Shown: in pieces, positions 42,777-51,990 of the stretch | Numbering within the stretch: the stretch's first letter is position 1 | How the letters are laid out: each line of letters begins with the position of its first letter | Origin: JASBTN01 sp965228805 | Lineage (GTDB): Bacteria > Pseudomonadota > Alphaproteobacteria > Rhodobacterales > Rhodobacteraceae | Length of the DNA stretch: 64,000 bases | Assembly (NCBI RefSeq): GCF_965228805.1 | Contig: NZ_CBDDIE010000001.1 | Span: 1 to 64,000, forward strand | Direction: 5' to 3' | Position numbers and translations under genes: made by a program | Notes under the pieces: generated by a model | Database searches by the model: none | Told to the model about the DNA's origin: nothing | The model's input: the letters and a program-made list of their open reading frames with translations, nothing else

Positions 42777-43975
42777 AACCGCAATCCGCCCCGCATCTTG
42801 GCCCCTTTTCCTGGTCCGACCCTTTCCTCCTCGAAGACCAGTTGGCCGAGGACGAGCGCATGGTGCGTGACGCCGCCGCGGCCTACGCCCAGGACCGGCT
42901 CATGACCCGCGTCACCGACGCCTTTGCCACGGAAACCACCGACCCCGAGATCTTTCGCGAGATGGGCGAGATGGGCCTCTTGGGCACCACCATCCCCGAG
43001 GCATATGGCGGCATCGGCGCGGGCTATGTGACCTATGGTCTGGTCGCGCGCGAGGTGGAGCGGGTGGACAGTGGCTACCGCTCGATGATGAGCGTCCAGT
43101 CCAGCCTGGTCATGTACCCGATCTACGCCTATGGCACTGACGAACAACGCAAAAAATACCTGCCGAAGCTCGCCAGCGGCGAGTTCATCGGCTGTTTCGG
43201 CCTGACCGAACCAGACGCGGGCAGCGATCCCGGAGCCATGAAAACCACCGCCAAGAAGACCGATGGCGGCTACGTTCTGAACGGGTCCAAGATGTGGATC
43301 TCCAACGCGCCGATCGCGGATGTTTTCGTCGTCTGGGCGAAATCCGACGCCCATGAGGGGAAAATTAAGGGTTTCGTGCTTGAAAAGGGCATGGCCGGGC
43401 TGTCGGCCCCGAAAATCGAAGGAAAACTCTCGCTGCGCGCGTCGATCACGGGCGAGATCGTGATGAATAATGTCGAGGTGGGCGCGGATGCGCTGCTGCC
43501 CGATGTCGAGGGGCTGAAAGGCCCGTTCGGCTGCCTGAACCGCGCGCGTTATGGCATCGCCTGGGGCGCGATGGGCGCCGCCGAAGCCTGCTGGCACGGC
43601 GCGCGGCAATATGGGCTGGATCGCAAGCAGTTCGGGCGTCCGCTGGCGCAGACGCAACTGTTTCAGCTGAAGCTCGCCAACATGCAGACCGAGATCACCC
43701 TGGGCCTGCAAGCCGCGCTGCGCGTCGGCCGCCTGATGGACGAAGCGAAAGCCGCACCCGAAATGGTCAGCCTGATCAAGCGCAACAACTGTGGCAAGGC
43801 GCTGGAAATCGCCCGCCACGCCCGCGACATGCACGGCGGCAACGGGATCAGTCAGGACTTCCACGTGATGCGCCACATGGTGAACCTCGAGACCGTGAAC
43901 ACCTACGAAGGCACCCACGACGTGCACGCCCTCATCCTCGGACGCGCACAGACCGGGTTGCAGGCGTTTGTTTAA
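42773..43975 (+). CDS. gcdH: Glutaryl-CoA dehydrogenase
   Basis: A 400-residue acyl-CoA dehydrogenase with the signatures of GcdH: YRSMMSVQSSLVMYPIYAYG, CFGLTEPDAGSDPGAMKTTA, the catalytic Glu in NTYEGTHDVHALILGRA, and EIARHARDMHGGNGI. It is a FAD enzyme that oxidises and decarboxylates glutaryl-CoA to crotonyl-CoA, passing electrons to ETF. It overlaps the aminotransferase by ATGA and is the terminal step of the lysine route encoded here. Confidence 0.95.
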   Translation: MKPQSAPHLGPFSWSDPFLLEDQLAEDERMVRDAAAAYAQDRLMTRVTDAFATETTDPEIFREMGEMGLLGTTIPEAYGGIGAGYVTYGLVAREVERVDSGYRSMMSVQSSLVMYPIYAYGTDEQRKKYLPKLASGEFIGCFGLTEPDAGSDPGAMKTTAKKTDGGYVLNGSKMWISNAPIADVFVVWAKSDAHEGKIKGFVLEKGMAGLSAPKIEGKLSLRASITGEIVMNNVEVGADALLPDVEGLKGPFGCLNRARYGIAWGAMGAAEACWHGARQYGLDRKQFGRPLAQTQLFQLKLANMQTEITLGLQAALRVGRLMDEAKAAPEMVSLIKRNNCGKALEIARHARDMHGGNGISQDFHVMRHMVNLETVNTYEGTHDVHALILGRAQTGLQAFV

Positions 43976-43980
43976 AGGGC

Positions 43981-44067
43981 GGAGCCGGGGGCTGTCTGCC
44001 CCGTCGCCCATGCCGCTCGGACCAATGGCGCGGCATGGGCAACCCCCGAGGATATTTCTGGAAAGAT
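43981..44067. repeat. Rhodobacterales-type intergenic repeat with hairpin
   Basis: The gap between gcdH and the E1 gene holds GGGGGCTGTCTGCCCC, the 11-bp inverted repeat GCCCATGCCGC/GCGGCATGGGC (44006-44016 and 44030-44040), and ACCCCCGAGGATATTTCTGG. The last motif is one I recall as frequent between genes in Rhodobacteraceae. It probably also ends gcdH transcription; no T-run is present. Confidence 0.6.
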
Positions 44068-44081
44068 GAAAAGGGCAGGAC

Positions 44082-46271
44082 ATGGATCGCGCCGCCATCG
44101 TACATGAGAACTTCCTGCGTCGGGTCGCGGCGGGGGATCTGCCCGCCGGCGCGCCGCCTGCCGGGCCGCTGGACAGCGCGCGCGCCGTGGGGCTCTATCG
44201 CGCGCAATGTCTGAGCCGGGCGCTCGACCGGCAAAGCCGCGCGATGCAGAAGGCGGGCCAGGGGTTCTATACCATCGGCTCGTCTGGACATGAGGGCATG
44301 GCCGCCGTCGCCGCCGCCCTGCGCCCGACCGACCCGGCCTTCCTGCATTACCGCGACGCGGCCTTTCAGATCGCGCGGTCGGACCAGGTGCCCCGGCAGA
44401 ATCCGGCCTGGGATATCCTCTTGTCGTTCGCCTCCTCCAGCGAGGACCCGATCAGCGGCGGGCGGCATAAGGTGCTGGGATCGAAGGAGTTGTGCATCCC
44501 GCCGCAGACCTCGACCATTGCCAGCCACCTGCCCAAGGCGGTCGGCGCGGCCTATGCCATTGGCGCGGCCCGCCGCCACCGGCCCGAACACGCGGACATG
44601 CCCGATGACGCCATTGTCTATTGCTCCTTCGGCGATGCCTCGGCCAACCATTCCACCGCGCAGGGCGCCTTCAACACCGCGCAGTGGACGGCCTATCAAT
44701 CCGTGCCCCTGCCGCTTCTGTTCTGCTGCGAGGACAACGGCATCGGCATTTCCACCAAGACGCCCAAGGGCTGGATTGCCGCCTCTTTCGCGCACCGCCC
44801 GGGGTTGAAGTATTTCACCTGCAACGGGCTGGATATCTTCGAGACCTACCAGGTCGCCGAGGCCGCCGCCGAATACGTGCGGACCCGCAAGAGGCCCGCC
44901 TTCCTGCACATCCGCACCGTGCGGCTTTATGGCCATGCGGGCGCCGACATGCCCACCACTTACATGCCGAAGGCCGAGGTCGAGGCGGAGGAGGCAAACG
45001 ATCCGCTTCTTCACTCCGTGCGCCTGCTGCGCGAGGACGGCGCGCTCATGCCCGAGGCCGCGCTGGCGATCTACAATGACACCAACGCGCGGGTGGCCCG
45101 CGTGGCCGATCAGGCCGTGACCCGCCCGCGTTTGCAGACCGCCAACGATGTGATGGAGAGCCTCATTCCCCCCGCCCGCAGCTGCGCAGCAACGAATGGC
45201 CCTGATCCTGACCGGCGCGCCGAGGTCTTCGGCGGCGACCTCAAGGCCCAGGCCGAGCCGCAGATCATGTCGCGGCTGTTGGGCTGGACCCTGACCGACC
45301 TCATGCTGGAACACGGCGAGGTGGTCATGATGGGTGAAGATGTGGGGCGCAAGGGCGGCGTCTATGGCGTCACGCAGAAGCTGCAGGCCCGCTTCGGCCC
45401 CGACCGCATGATCGACACGCTGCTGGACGAACAATCCATCCTGGGGCTTGCGATTGGCATGGCGCAGAACGGGTTCCTGCCGATGCCGGAGATCCAGTTC
45501 CTCGCTTATCTGCACAATGCCGAAGACCAGCTCAGGGGCGAAGCCGCCACCCTGCCTTTCTTCTCGAACGGGCAATATACCAACCCGATGGTCCTGCGGA
45601 TTGCCGGGCTGGGGTATCAGAAGGGGTTCGGCGGGCATTTCCACAATGACAACTCGGTCGCCGTCCTGCGTGACATTCCGGGGCTGATCCTGGCCTGTCC
45701 GTCGAACGGCGCGGATGCCGCCATGATGCTGCGCGAATGCGTGCGGCTGGCGCGGGAGGAGCAGCGGCTGGTGGTGTTCCTTGAGCCCATTGCGCTCTAC
45801 CCGATGCGCGACCTGCACGAGGCGGGGGATGGTGGCTGGATGCGACCCTATCCCGCCCCGACCGAACGCATTCCCTTTGGCGAGGTCGGTGTCGACGGGG
45901 ACGGCGACGACCTGGCGATTGTCACTTTCGGCAACGGCACCTACCTGTCCCACCAGGCCCGCGCCGCGCTGGAGGCCGACAGGATCAACACCCGCATCAT
46001 CGACATGCGCTGGCTGTCGCCTCTGCCAAAAGAGGCCCTGACCCGCGCGATCGCTGGTGCCAAACGCATCCTGATCGTCGATGAAACCCGTCACCACGGC
46101 GGCGTGGCCGAAGCGCTGATGGCGCATTTCCACGAGGCCTGCGACGTGCCGCTCGCCCGCACCACCGCGCATGACAGTTTCATAGCCACCGGCCCGGCCT
46201 ATGCCGCGACCATGCCGTCGAAGGACAGTATTGCGGCGGCGGCACGGGCGCTGATGGAGGAGGGGAAATGA
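44082..46271 (+). CDS. Fused alpha/beta 2-oxoacid dehydrogenase E1 component
   Basis: A 729-residue thiamine-diphosphate enzyme. Residues 1 to about 345 are an E1-alpha domain (SSGHEGMAAVAAALRP, ThDP site GDASANHSTAQGAF to EDNGIGIS); residues 395-729 are E1-beta (MMGEDVGRKGGVYGVT, DTLLDEQSILGLAIGMA, HGGVAEALM). Fused E1 proteins are of branched-chain type, but the position directly after gcdH suggests a role in decarboxylating 2-oxoadipate to glutaryl-CoA. No E2/E3 is nearby, so shared subunits would be needed. ATG 44082 is preceded by a weak AGGGCAGG site. Confidence 0.85.
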   Translation: MDRAAIVHENFLRRVAAGDLPAGAPPAGPLDSARAVGLYRAQCLSRALDRQSRAMQKAGQGFYTIGSSGHEGMAAVAAALRPTDPAFLHYRDAAFQIARSDQVPRQNPAWDILLSFASSSEDPISGGRHKVLGSKELCIPPQTSTIASHLPKAVGAAYAIGAARRHRPEHADMPDDAIVYCSFGDASANHSTAQGAFNTAQWTAYQSVPLPLLFCCEDNGIGISTKTPKGWIAASFAHRPGLKYFTCNGLDIFETYQVAEAAAEYVRTRKRPAFLHIRTVRLYGHAGADMPTTYMPKAEVEAEEANDPLLHSVRLLREDGALMPEAALAIYNDTNARVARVADQAVTRPRLQTANDVMESLIPPARSCAATNGPDPDRRAEVFGGDLKAQAEPQIMSRLLGWTLTDLMLEHGEVVMMGEDVGRKGGVYGVTQKLQARFGPDRMIDTLLDEQSILGLAIGMAQNGFLPMPEIQFLAYLHNAEDQLRGEAATLPFFSNGQYTNPMVLRIAGLGYQKGFGGHFHNDNSVAVLRDIPGLILACPSNGADAAMMLRECVRLAREEQRLVVFLEPIALYPMRDLHEAGDGGWMRPYPAPTERIPFGEVGVDGDGDDLAIVTFGNGTYLSHQARAALEADRINTRIIDMRWLSPLPKEALTRAIAGAKRILIVDETRHHGGVAEALMAHFHEACDVPLARTTAHDSFIATGPAYAATMPSKDSIAAAARALMEEGK

Positions 46272-46273
46272 GC

Positions 46274-46459
46274 CTAACCCTCCCAAAACACCCGCCCCAC
46301 CATCACGGTCAATTCGTGAGCGAAGTCACTCCCGTCGGCAACCTTGTGGACTTCAAGGACCAAGTGGATGGCTCTGTCGTATTTGACACCGTGTGTTTTC
46401 ATGTTTCGCACCAGCCCTTCGTTGAAAAGGGGCAGGGAAAGGATACCGGGGTATTTCAT
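46274..46459 (-). CDS. Small hypothetical protein (61 aa)
   Basis: An ATG at 46459 with GGAGAG six bases upstream opens a 61-residue frame (MKYPGILSLPLFNEGLVRNM to VMVGRVFWEG). The composition is protein-like (hydrophobic, charged and His residues mixed), unlike the usual Arg/Pro-rich shadow frames here. It lies antisense to nothing, between the E1 stop and the FabD-like gene. A plus-strand frame over the same bases is less protein-like. No family recognised. Confidence 0.5.
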   Translation of the reverse strand: MKYPGILSLPLFNEGLVRNMKTHGVKYDRAIHLVLEVHKVADGSDFAHELTVMVGRVFWEG

Positions 46460-46544
46460 CGTTGCTCTCCATTGAATCTGAGTTGCGGAGAGCATCGGGC
46501 AAGACAAAATGCGCCCCAATGCACACAAGCCTAGAGGGGTCGAC

Positions 46545-47573
46545 ATGAAGAAAACTGCCGTCATCATCTGCCCCGGTCGGGGCACCTATAACAAGCCGGA
46601 GCTCGGCTATCTCTCGCGCCATTTCCCGGACGCCGCCCTGTTGACCCGCTTCGATGACATGCGTCAGACCGCAGGCCAGGACACGCTCAGCGCGCTCGAT
46701 GGCGCCGCGCGCTATTCGGTGGCGAAACACACCCGCGGCGACAATGCCTCGGCCCTGATCTATGCTGCCACGCTGGGGGATTTCCGCGCGCTCAACACCG
46801 AGACCATCGAGGTGGTCGCGGTCACCGGCAACTCCATGGGCTGGTATAGCGCACTGGCCTGTGGCGGGGCGCTGTCGCCTGAAGATGGCTTTACCGTGGT
46901 CAACACCATGGGCACGCTGATGCAGGAGAGCCTGATCGGCGGGCAGCTGATCTACCCTTTCGTGGACGAAAGCTGGGCCCCGAACCCCGCCCGCAAGGCG
47001 GAGCTGTTGGAGCTGGTCGACAGCCTCAACACTGGCGCGGCCACTCTGACCCTGTCGATTGACCTGGGCGGCATGCTGGTGCTGGCGGGCAACGAGGCGG
47101 GGCTCGCGGCGTTCGAAGCCGCCGTGCCCGTGGTGCAGGAGCGTTTCCCCATGCGGCTCGCCAACCACGCCGCCTTCCATTCGCATCTGCAAGCCCCGGT
47201 CGCCGCCGCCGGGCGCGCGCGTCTGGGCGCGGATCTGTTCACCCAGCCCGACCTGCCGCTGGTGGACGGGCGAGGTCACATCTGGTGGCCCGGCGCCTGT
47301 GATCTTAGTGCTCTCAGGGATTACACGCTGGGCCATCAGGTCGTGGAGACCTATGATTTCACCGCCGCCACGCGCACGGCGGCGCGGGAATTCGCCCCCG
47401 ATCTGTTCATCGTGCCCGGCCCCGGCACCACCCTGGGCGGGGCCGTGGCGCAGAGCCTGATCCTGGCCGACTGGGCCGGGATGGGTGACAAATCCGCCTT
47501 CCAGACCCGCCAGTCCGCCGATCCGATCCTGGTGTCGATGGGCATGGATGACCAACGCGCCCAAGTGACCTGA
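46545..47573 (+). CDS. FabD-like ACP S-malonyltransferase domain protein
   Basis: A 342-residue protein starting MKKTAVIICPGRGTYNKPELGY with AGAGGGG upstream. It has the malonyl/acyl-transferase fold: GNSMGWYSALACGGALS (nucleophile Ser in GxSxG) and His in NHAAFHSHL. It is not next to fab genes, so it is a second, specialised acyltransferase; its substrate may be a dicarboxylic acyl-CoA. It is followed at 19 bp by an MmgE/PrpD protein. Confidence 0.8.
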   Translation: MKKTAVIICPGRGTYNKPELGYLSRHFPDAALLTRFDDMRQTAGQDTLSALDGAARYSVAKHTRGDNASALIYAATLGDFRALNTETIEVVAVTGNSMGWYSALACGGALSPEDGFTVVNTMGTLMQESLIGGQLIYPFVDESWAPNPARKAELLELVDSLNTGAATLTLSIDLGGMLVLAGNEAGLAAFEAAVPVVQERFPMRLANHAAFHSHLQAPVAAAGRARLGADLFTQPDLPLVDGRGHIWWPGACDLSALRDYTLGHQVVETYDFTAATRTAAREFAPDLFIVPGPGTTLGGAVAQSLILADWAGMGDKSAFQTRQSADPILVSMGMDDQRAQVT

Positions 47574-47592
47574 ACCAAACAAGGACCCCGCC

Positions 47593-48939
47593 ATGCCCCG
47601 TTTCGACCAGTTCGCCGCCGATCTTTCCTATGACGACCTGCCGGATGCGGCGCTCTGGACCCTGCGCCGCTCCTTTCTGGACACGATGGGCGTGGCGGCG
47701 GTGGGGTCCACCACGCCGATGTCGGCCATTGCCCGGCGCACGGCCCCCCTGATCTTCGGTGCGGGTGGCGCGGGGGCTTCGCGCATGTTGATGGATGGGC
47801 GCTCGGTCAGCCCGGTCGGCGCGGCCATGGCCGGGGCCTTTACCGTCGACAGTATCGACGCCCATGACGGCACCACGCCCTGCAAGGGGCACGCGGGGTC
47901 GGCGATCTTTCCCGCGTTGATCGCCATGGCGCAGGCGCAGACCGACGCGCTGGACGGCAAGCGTTTTGCCGAGGTCCTGGCCACGGCCTATGAGGTCTCC
48001 TATCGCGCCGGTCTGGTCCAGCACGCCACCTGTGCCGACTACCACACCTCGGGCGCCTGGACCGCCGTGGGCGTGGCGGCGGCGGGCGCAAAGCTGCTGG
48101 GCGGGAACGCCGATCAGATCCGCCAGGCGGCGGGCATCGGCGAATACCACGGCCCGCGCAGCCAGATGATGCGCTGTATCGACCACCCGACCATGGTGCG
48201 TGACGGGGTCGGCTGGGGCGCGCCCTCGGGCGTGACGGCAGCCTACCTGGCGATGGAGGGCTTTACCGGCGCCCCGGCGCTGACCTGCGAGGGGGCGGAG
48301 AGCGCAGAATTCTGGGCCGACCTCGGCAGCGGCTGGCGGCTGGTGGATCACACCCATTACAAGGCCTACCCCTGCTGCCGCTGGGCGCATCCCTCGTTGG
48401 ATGCAGTCGCCGCCCTGCAGGCAGACCACGGGTTCACCCACAGGGATATCGCCAAGGTCGAAATCCGCACCTTCCACTACGCCACCCGCCTCGCGGGCCA
48501 CGAACCGAAGACCCAGGACGAGTTCGCCTATGCCATCGCCTTCCCGGTCGCCGCCATGTTGGTGCGCGGGCAGGTCGGGGTCGCGGAACTATCGGATGCC
48601 GCGCTGAGCGACCCCGAGATCTTGGCCCTGAGCCACAAGGTCACCCTGATCGACGACGACGAGATGACACGGATTTCCACCGACAAACGCTGGGCGCAGG
48701 TCACGATCACCCTGACCGACGGGCGCCGGTTCAAAGACGCCCCGCGCAGCCCGCGTGGCGACGCCGACCTGCCGCTGTCGGATGGGGAAATCCGCGCCAA
48801 GTACGACCAGCTTGCCCGCCCGGTTCTGGGTCAGGCGCGGGCGGATGAGATCGCCGCATTGGCCGTGGAATTCGACGCGCTGGACGCGGATGGTCTGACC
48901 CGCCTTCTGACCCTCTGCACCGATCCGGTCGGGGCCTAA
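47593..48939 (+). CDS. MmgE/PrpD family protein
   Basis: A 448-residue cytosolic protein. The family pattern is clear: LSYDDLPDAALWTLRRSFLDTMGVA, SIDAHDGTTPCKGHAGSAIF, HTSGAWTAVGVAAAGAKLLGGN and YPCCRWAHPSLDAV. Members include 2-methylcitrate dehydratase, cis-aconitate decarboxylase and iminodisuccinate epimerase, so the substrate is a branched dicarboxylate or tricarboxylate, but which one is unclear. It converges with the GntR gene with a 4-bp overlap. Confidence 0.9.
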   Translation: MPRFDQFAADLSYDDLPDAALWTLRRSFLDTMGVAAVGSTTPMSAIARRTAPLIFGAGGAGASRMLMDGRSVSPVGAAMAGAFTVDSIDAHDGTTPCKGHAGSAIFPALIAMAQAQTDALDGKRFAEVLATAYEVSYRAGLVQHATCADYHTSGAWTAVGVAAAGAKLLGGNADQIRQAAGIGEYHGPRSQMMRCIDHPTMVRDGVGWGAPSGVTAAYLAMEGFTGAPALTCEGAESAEFWADLGSGWRLVDHTHYKAYPCCRWAHPSLDAVAALQADHGFTHRDIAKVEIRTFHYATRLAGHEPKTQDEFAYAIAFPVAAMLVRGQVGVAELSDAALSDPEILALSHKVTLIDDDEMTRISTDKRWAQVTITLTDGRRFKDAPRSPRGDADLPLSDGEIRAKYDQLARPVLGQARADEIAALAVEFDALDADGLTRLLTLCTDPVGA

Positions 48940-49622
48940 CCCGCCCCGCCCCGCTGCCTGAGCCGCTGAAAGCTCATCGAGATATGGGCGCGTTGCATAT
49001 GGGCCACGGCCTCCAGATCACCTGCACGCAGGGCCAGGCGGATCGCCTCCAGCTCGTGGTGAAAGATGCGGAATTCTTCGGTCAGGTCCAGCTGCGCCTC
49101 GATCGCGGCGGTCAGCCACAGGCGTTTGGTCTTGTAATAGAGCCGTTCCAGCATCTCGCGCAGGGGGGCATTTGCGGTCAGCTCCAACAGGGTCTGGAAC
49201 ACCTCCATATCGAACCGGGTAAAGGCGCGCGGCGTGCCGGAGGTGATCATCTCGGCCCCGCGATCAATCAGCCCGTCCAGGCGCACCATGAAGTCAGGCC
49301 CGGGCACCACCGGGTCAAGCCGCCCGGTCAGCTCGGTCAGCTCCAGCCGCAGGCGGTATTCCTGCTCCAGCTCGGAAATCTCGGCATCGGTCACGATGGT
49401 GCCAACCCCGTGCACGGATTGCACCAGGCCTTCATCCTCCAGCCGCGCCAATACGCGGCGCATGGGCGTGCGGGAGGTGCCGAACTCCTCCGCCAGAGCC
49501 ACCTCCGACAGGCGGGTGCCGGGTGGGTAGTCCAGCAGGCAGATGCGCTGGCGGATCTCGTGATGCATCGCGTCATGGCGGTCGCGCACGCTGGGGGTGG
49601 TGTCGCCCTGATCGTCAGTCAT
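48936..49622 (-). CDS. GntR-family regulator (FadR/FCD subfamily)
   Basis: A 228-residue regulator from ATG 49622. Winged helix: HHEIRQRICLLDYPPGTRLSEVALAEEFGTSRTPMRRVLARLE (in two segments). FCD all-helical sensor with metal-type His: FTRFDMEVFQTLLEL, EEFRIFHHELEAI and AHMQRAHIS. It starts 8 bp inside the end of the deacetylase gene, so it is co-transcribed with the ectoine genes and probably regulates them at the TGTATACA-type sites near 51996 and 52081. Confidence 0.9.
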   Translation of the reverse strand: MTDDQGDTTPSVRDRHDAMHHEIRQRICLLDYPPGTRLSEVALAEEFGTSRTPMRRVLARLEDEGLVQSVHGVGTIVTDAEISELEQEYRLRLELTELTGRLDPVVPGPDFMVRLDGLIDRGAEMITSGTPRAFTRFDMEVFQTLLELTANAPLREMLERLYYKTKRLWLTAAIEAQLDLTEEFRIFHHELEAIRLALRAGDLEAVAHMQRAHISMSFQRLRQRGGAG

Positions 49623-50775
49623 GGAGCCTCTCTGCCAGCCGTTCCAACATGCCCAGACACTGCGCCAGCTGGTCCAGCGCGATATATTCATCTGCCTTAT
49701 GCGCCTGCTCGATCGAGCCCGGCCCGCAGACAACCACATCCGTGCCCAGGGCCTGGAAAATACCGGCCTCGGTGCCAAAGGCAACCAGGTCGGCGGTATT
49801 GGCCCCGGTCAGCTCGGCGACGATGCGGCGGGCTTCGTTTTTGTCGGTCGGGATCAGCCCCGCCACCTCGCCGATCACCTCCAGGTCAATCGTCGCCTCC
49901 GGATGCACCGCGCGCATCTGCGGCAGCAGGGTTTCCGCGCAGAGCCGCCGCAGGCTGTCCTTGACGAATTCCGCGTCCCCCGGCTGCACGGGCCGCATTT
50001 CCCAATCCACCTGAGCGGTGGGGGCAATCACGTTATGTGCCACGCCGCCGGTCAGGGCGCCGACATTGACCGTGGTCCAGGGCGGATCAAACCGCCCGCC
50101 CGCAGGCGCCATCGCGCGCAGCTGATCCTTCAGCCCCAACAGGTGATGCACATAGCGCACCGCGTATTCCACCGCGTTCACGCCGTGGTCGGGCAGCGAC
50201 CCGTGGCCCGGCAGGCCGGAGAACCGCGTGGTGTATTCGTAACAGCCCTTGTGCCCTTCGATGATGCGCATCTCGGTCGGCTCACCAATGATGGCAATAC
50301 CGGGGGTCAGGCCGCGCGTTTTCAGCACCTCGGCCAGGTGCTGCGCGCCGAAACAGCCGATCTCCTCGTCATAGGTAAAGGCAAAATGCAGCGGGCGGTC
50401 GGCGACCTGCGCCGCGAAACTCGGCGCCATCGCCAGACAGGCGGCAATGAACCCCTTCATGTCGCAGGTGCCGCGCCCGTACAGCCGCCCGTCGCGTTCC
50501 ACCATGCGGAACGGATCGCTGGTCCAATCCTGATCCGTCACCGGCACCACGTCACTATGCCCCGACAGCAGGATACCCCCGTCCCGCTCCGGCCCCAGCG
50601 TCGCAAACAGATTCGCCTTGGTGCCACAGGGCGCGGTGATCAGCTCAACCCGCGCGCCCGCATCCTCCAGCAGCCCGGCCATATGGGCGATCATCGCCAG
50701 ATTGCTGTCGGCGGACACGGTGGGAAAGGCGATCAGCTCGCCCAGGATCTCGGTCGTGCGGGTCAGGGCCTCCAT
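49615..50775 (-). CDS. ArgE-type (M20) N-acetyl-amino-acid deacetylase
   Basis: A 386-residue metalloenzyme from ATG 50775 with AAGGAG. M20 motifs: LLSGHSDVVPV, GRGTCDMKGFIAA, TYDEEIGCFGAQ and late His in SIEQAHKADEY. By family it is an acetylornithine deacetylase. Its place between doeA and the regulator suggests that it removes the acetyl group from N-acetyl-2,4-diaminobutyrate made by DoeA, a job done by DoeB in other bacteria, whose AstE/AspA-type gene is absent here. The upstream in-frame extension was rejected. Confidence 0.85.
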   Translation of the reverse strand: MEALTRTTEILGELIAFPTVSADSNLAMIAHMAGLLEDAGARVELITAPCGTKANLFATLGPERDGGILLSGHSDVVPVTDQDWTSDPFRMVERDGRLYGRGTCDMKGFIAACLAMAPSFAAQVADRPLHFAFTYDEEIGCFGAQHLAEVLKTRGLTPGIAIIGEPTEMRIIEGHKGCYEYTTRFSGLPGHGSLPDHGVNAVEYAVRYVHHLLGLKDQLRAMAPAGGRFDPPWTTVNVGALTGGVAHNVIAPTAQVDWEMRPVQPGDAEFVKDSLRRLCAETLLPQMRAVHPEATIDLEVIGEVAGLIPTDKNEARRIVAELTGANTADLVAFGTEAGIFQALGTDVVVCGPGSIEQAHKADEYIALDQLAQCLGMLERLAERLHD

Positions 50776-50777
50776 GA

Positions 50778-51962
50778 TCACTCCTTGACGAACAGCCTGC
50801 GCGGCACGTCGCACAGCGCCTCCGCCGACCCGTTCTCGGTGATCAGAATCGTCTCGGTCGTCTCCAATCCCCACGTGTCCATCCACAGGGCGGGCATGAA
50901 GTGGAACGTCATGCCGGGCTGCAAGACGGTGGTGTCCTCGGTGCGGATCGAGGCCGAGCGTTCGCCCCAATCCGGCGGATAGCTGAGGCCAATCGGATAG
51001 CCCATACGCCCCTCGCGCTGGATACCATGTTTCGCCAGCACGGACATGAAGGCATTGGCAATGTCGCAGGTGCGATTGCCCGCGCGGGCGGCGTCGAGCC
51101 CCGCCTCGATCCCCTCCAACTGCGCCTGTTCGGCATCCAGCATCTCCTGCGGCGGTTTGCCCAGATAGACGGTCCGGCACAGCGGCGCGTGATAGCGGCG
51201 GTAGCAGCCCGACAGTTCAAAGAACGTCGCCTCGCCCGCCCGCATCGCATCACCATTCCAGGTCAGATGCGCGGCGGTGGCGTCCAGACCCGAGGGCGTC
51301 AGCGGCACGATGGCCGGATAGTCGCCCCAATCCTCCCCCACCCCGGTAATCCCGGCGTGAAAGATATCCGCTACCAGGTCGTTCTTGCGCACCCCGGGGG
51401 CGGCGCGGTCGATGGCGGTGGTGATGACCTTTTCCGAGATCCGCGCGGCCTTGCGGATAAACCCGATTTCCTCGTCCGATTTCACCAGCCGCTGCCAGTT
51501 CACCAGCGCGGTGGCATCGACCAGGGTTGCACCCGGCAGCTCCTCCCCCAGCACCGCATGGGCCTTGGCGGAGTAATAATAGTTCTCCATCTCCACCCCG
51601 ATGCGCGCGTTCCCGTGCCCCAGCGCGCGAATGTGACCCGCGAGGTCCTGCATCGGGTGGCGCTCGATCGATTGCACGTAATGGTCGCCGTAGCCGTGAA
51701 TGTTGTCCGCCTCCATCCAGCAGGTGCGGCCCGCGCCGATACTGTCCATGTGGCGCCCCCACCACACCGGCGCGCCCTCCATCCCCAACAGCACCCCCTG
51801 GTGCACGTAGAAGGACCAACCGTCATAGCCGGTCAGCCAGGCCTGGTTCGACGGATCCGTGACCAGGATCAGGTCAAGCCCCGCTTCGGCCATCGCGGCG
51901 CGGGTCAGGGCGATGCGGCGGTCATATTCGACCTGCGAGAAGGGGGCGGTTCCCTGGGGCAT
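50778..51962 (-). CDS. doeA: Ectoine hydrolase
   Basis: A 394-residue M24/creatinase-like protein from ATG 51962 (AAAGGA upstream). The match to ectoine hydrolases as I recall them is close: TDPSNQAWLTGYDGWSFYVHQ, RTCWMEADNIHGYGDHYVQS, HLTWNGDAMRAGEATFFEL, YPIGLSYPPDWGERSASIR and TFHFMPALWMDTWGLETTE. It opens the ectoine ring to N-acetyl-diaminobutyrate. First gene of a doeA-deacetylase-regulator operon, divergent from the aminotransferase gene. Confidence 0.92.
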   Translation of the reverse strand: MPQGTAPFSQVEYDRRIALTRAAMAEAGLDLILVTDPSNQAWLTGYDGWSFYVHQGVLLGMEGAPVWWGRHMDSIGAGRTCWMEADNIHGYGDHYVQSIERHPMQDLAGHIRALGHGNARIGVEMENYYYSAKAHAVLGEELPGATLVDATALVNWQRLVKSDEEIGFIRKAARISEKVITTAIDRAAPGVRKNDLVADIFHAGITGVGEDWGDYPAIVPLTPSGLDATAAHLTWNGDAMRAGEATFFELSGCYRRYHAPLCRTVYLGKPPQEMLDAEQAQLEGIEAGLDAARAGNRTCDIANAFMSVLAKHGIQREGRMGYPIGLSYPPDWGERSASIRTEDTTVLQPGMTFHFMPALWMDTWGLETTETILITENGSAEALCDVPRRLFVKE

Positions 51963-51990
51963 TCTTGATCCTTTCCGGGCTATGAGATCT

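Noticed and set aside
43932..46286. A 784-residue minus-strand frame over the fused E1 gene
   Set aside because: The sense frame carries unmistakable E1 alpha and beta motifs; the antisense frame has none.
46268..46534. Plus-strand frame of 88 residues starting at the E1 stop overlap
   Set aside because: It has an ATGA overlap, but the sequence is unlike a folded protein; the minus-strand frame over the same bases is more plausible.
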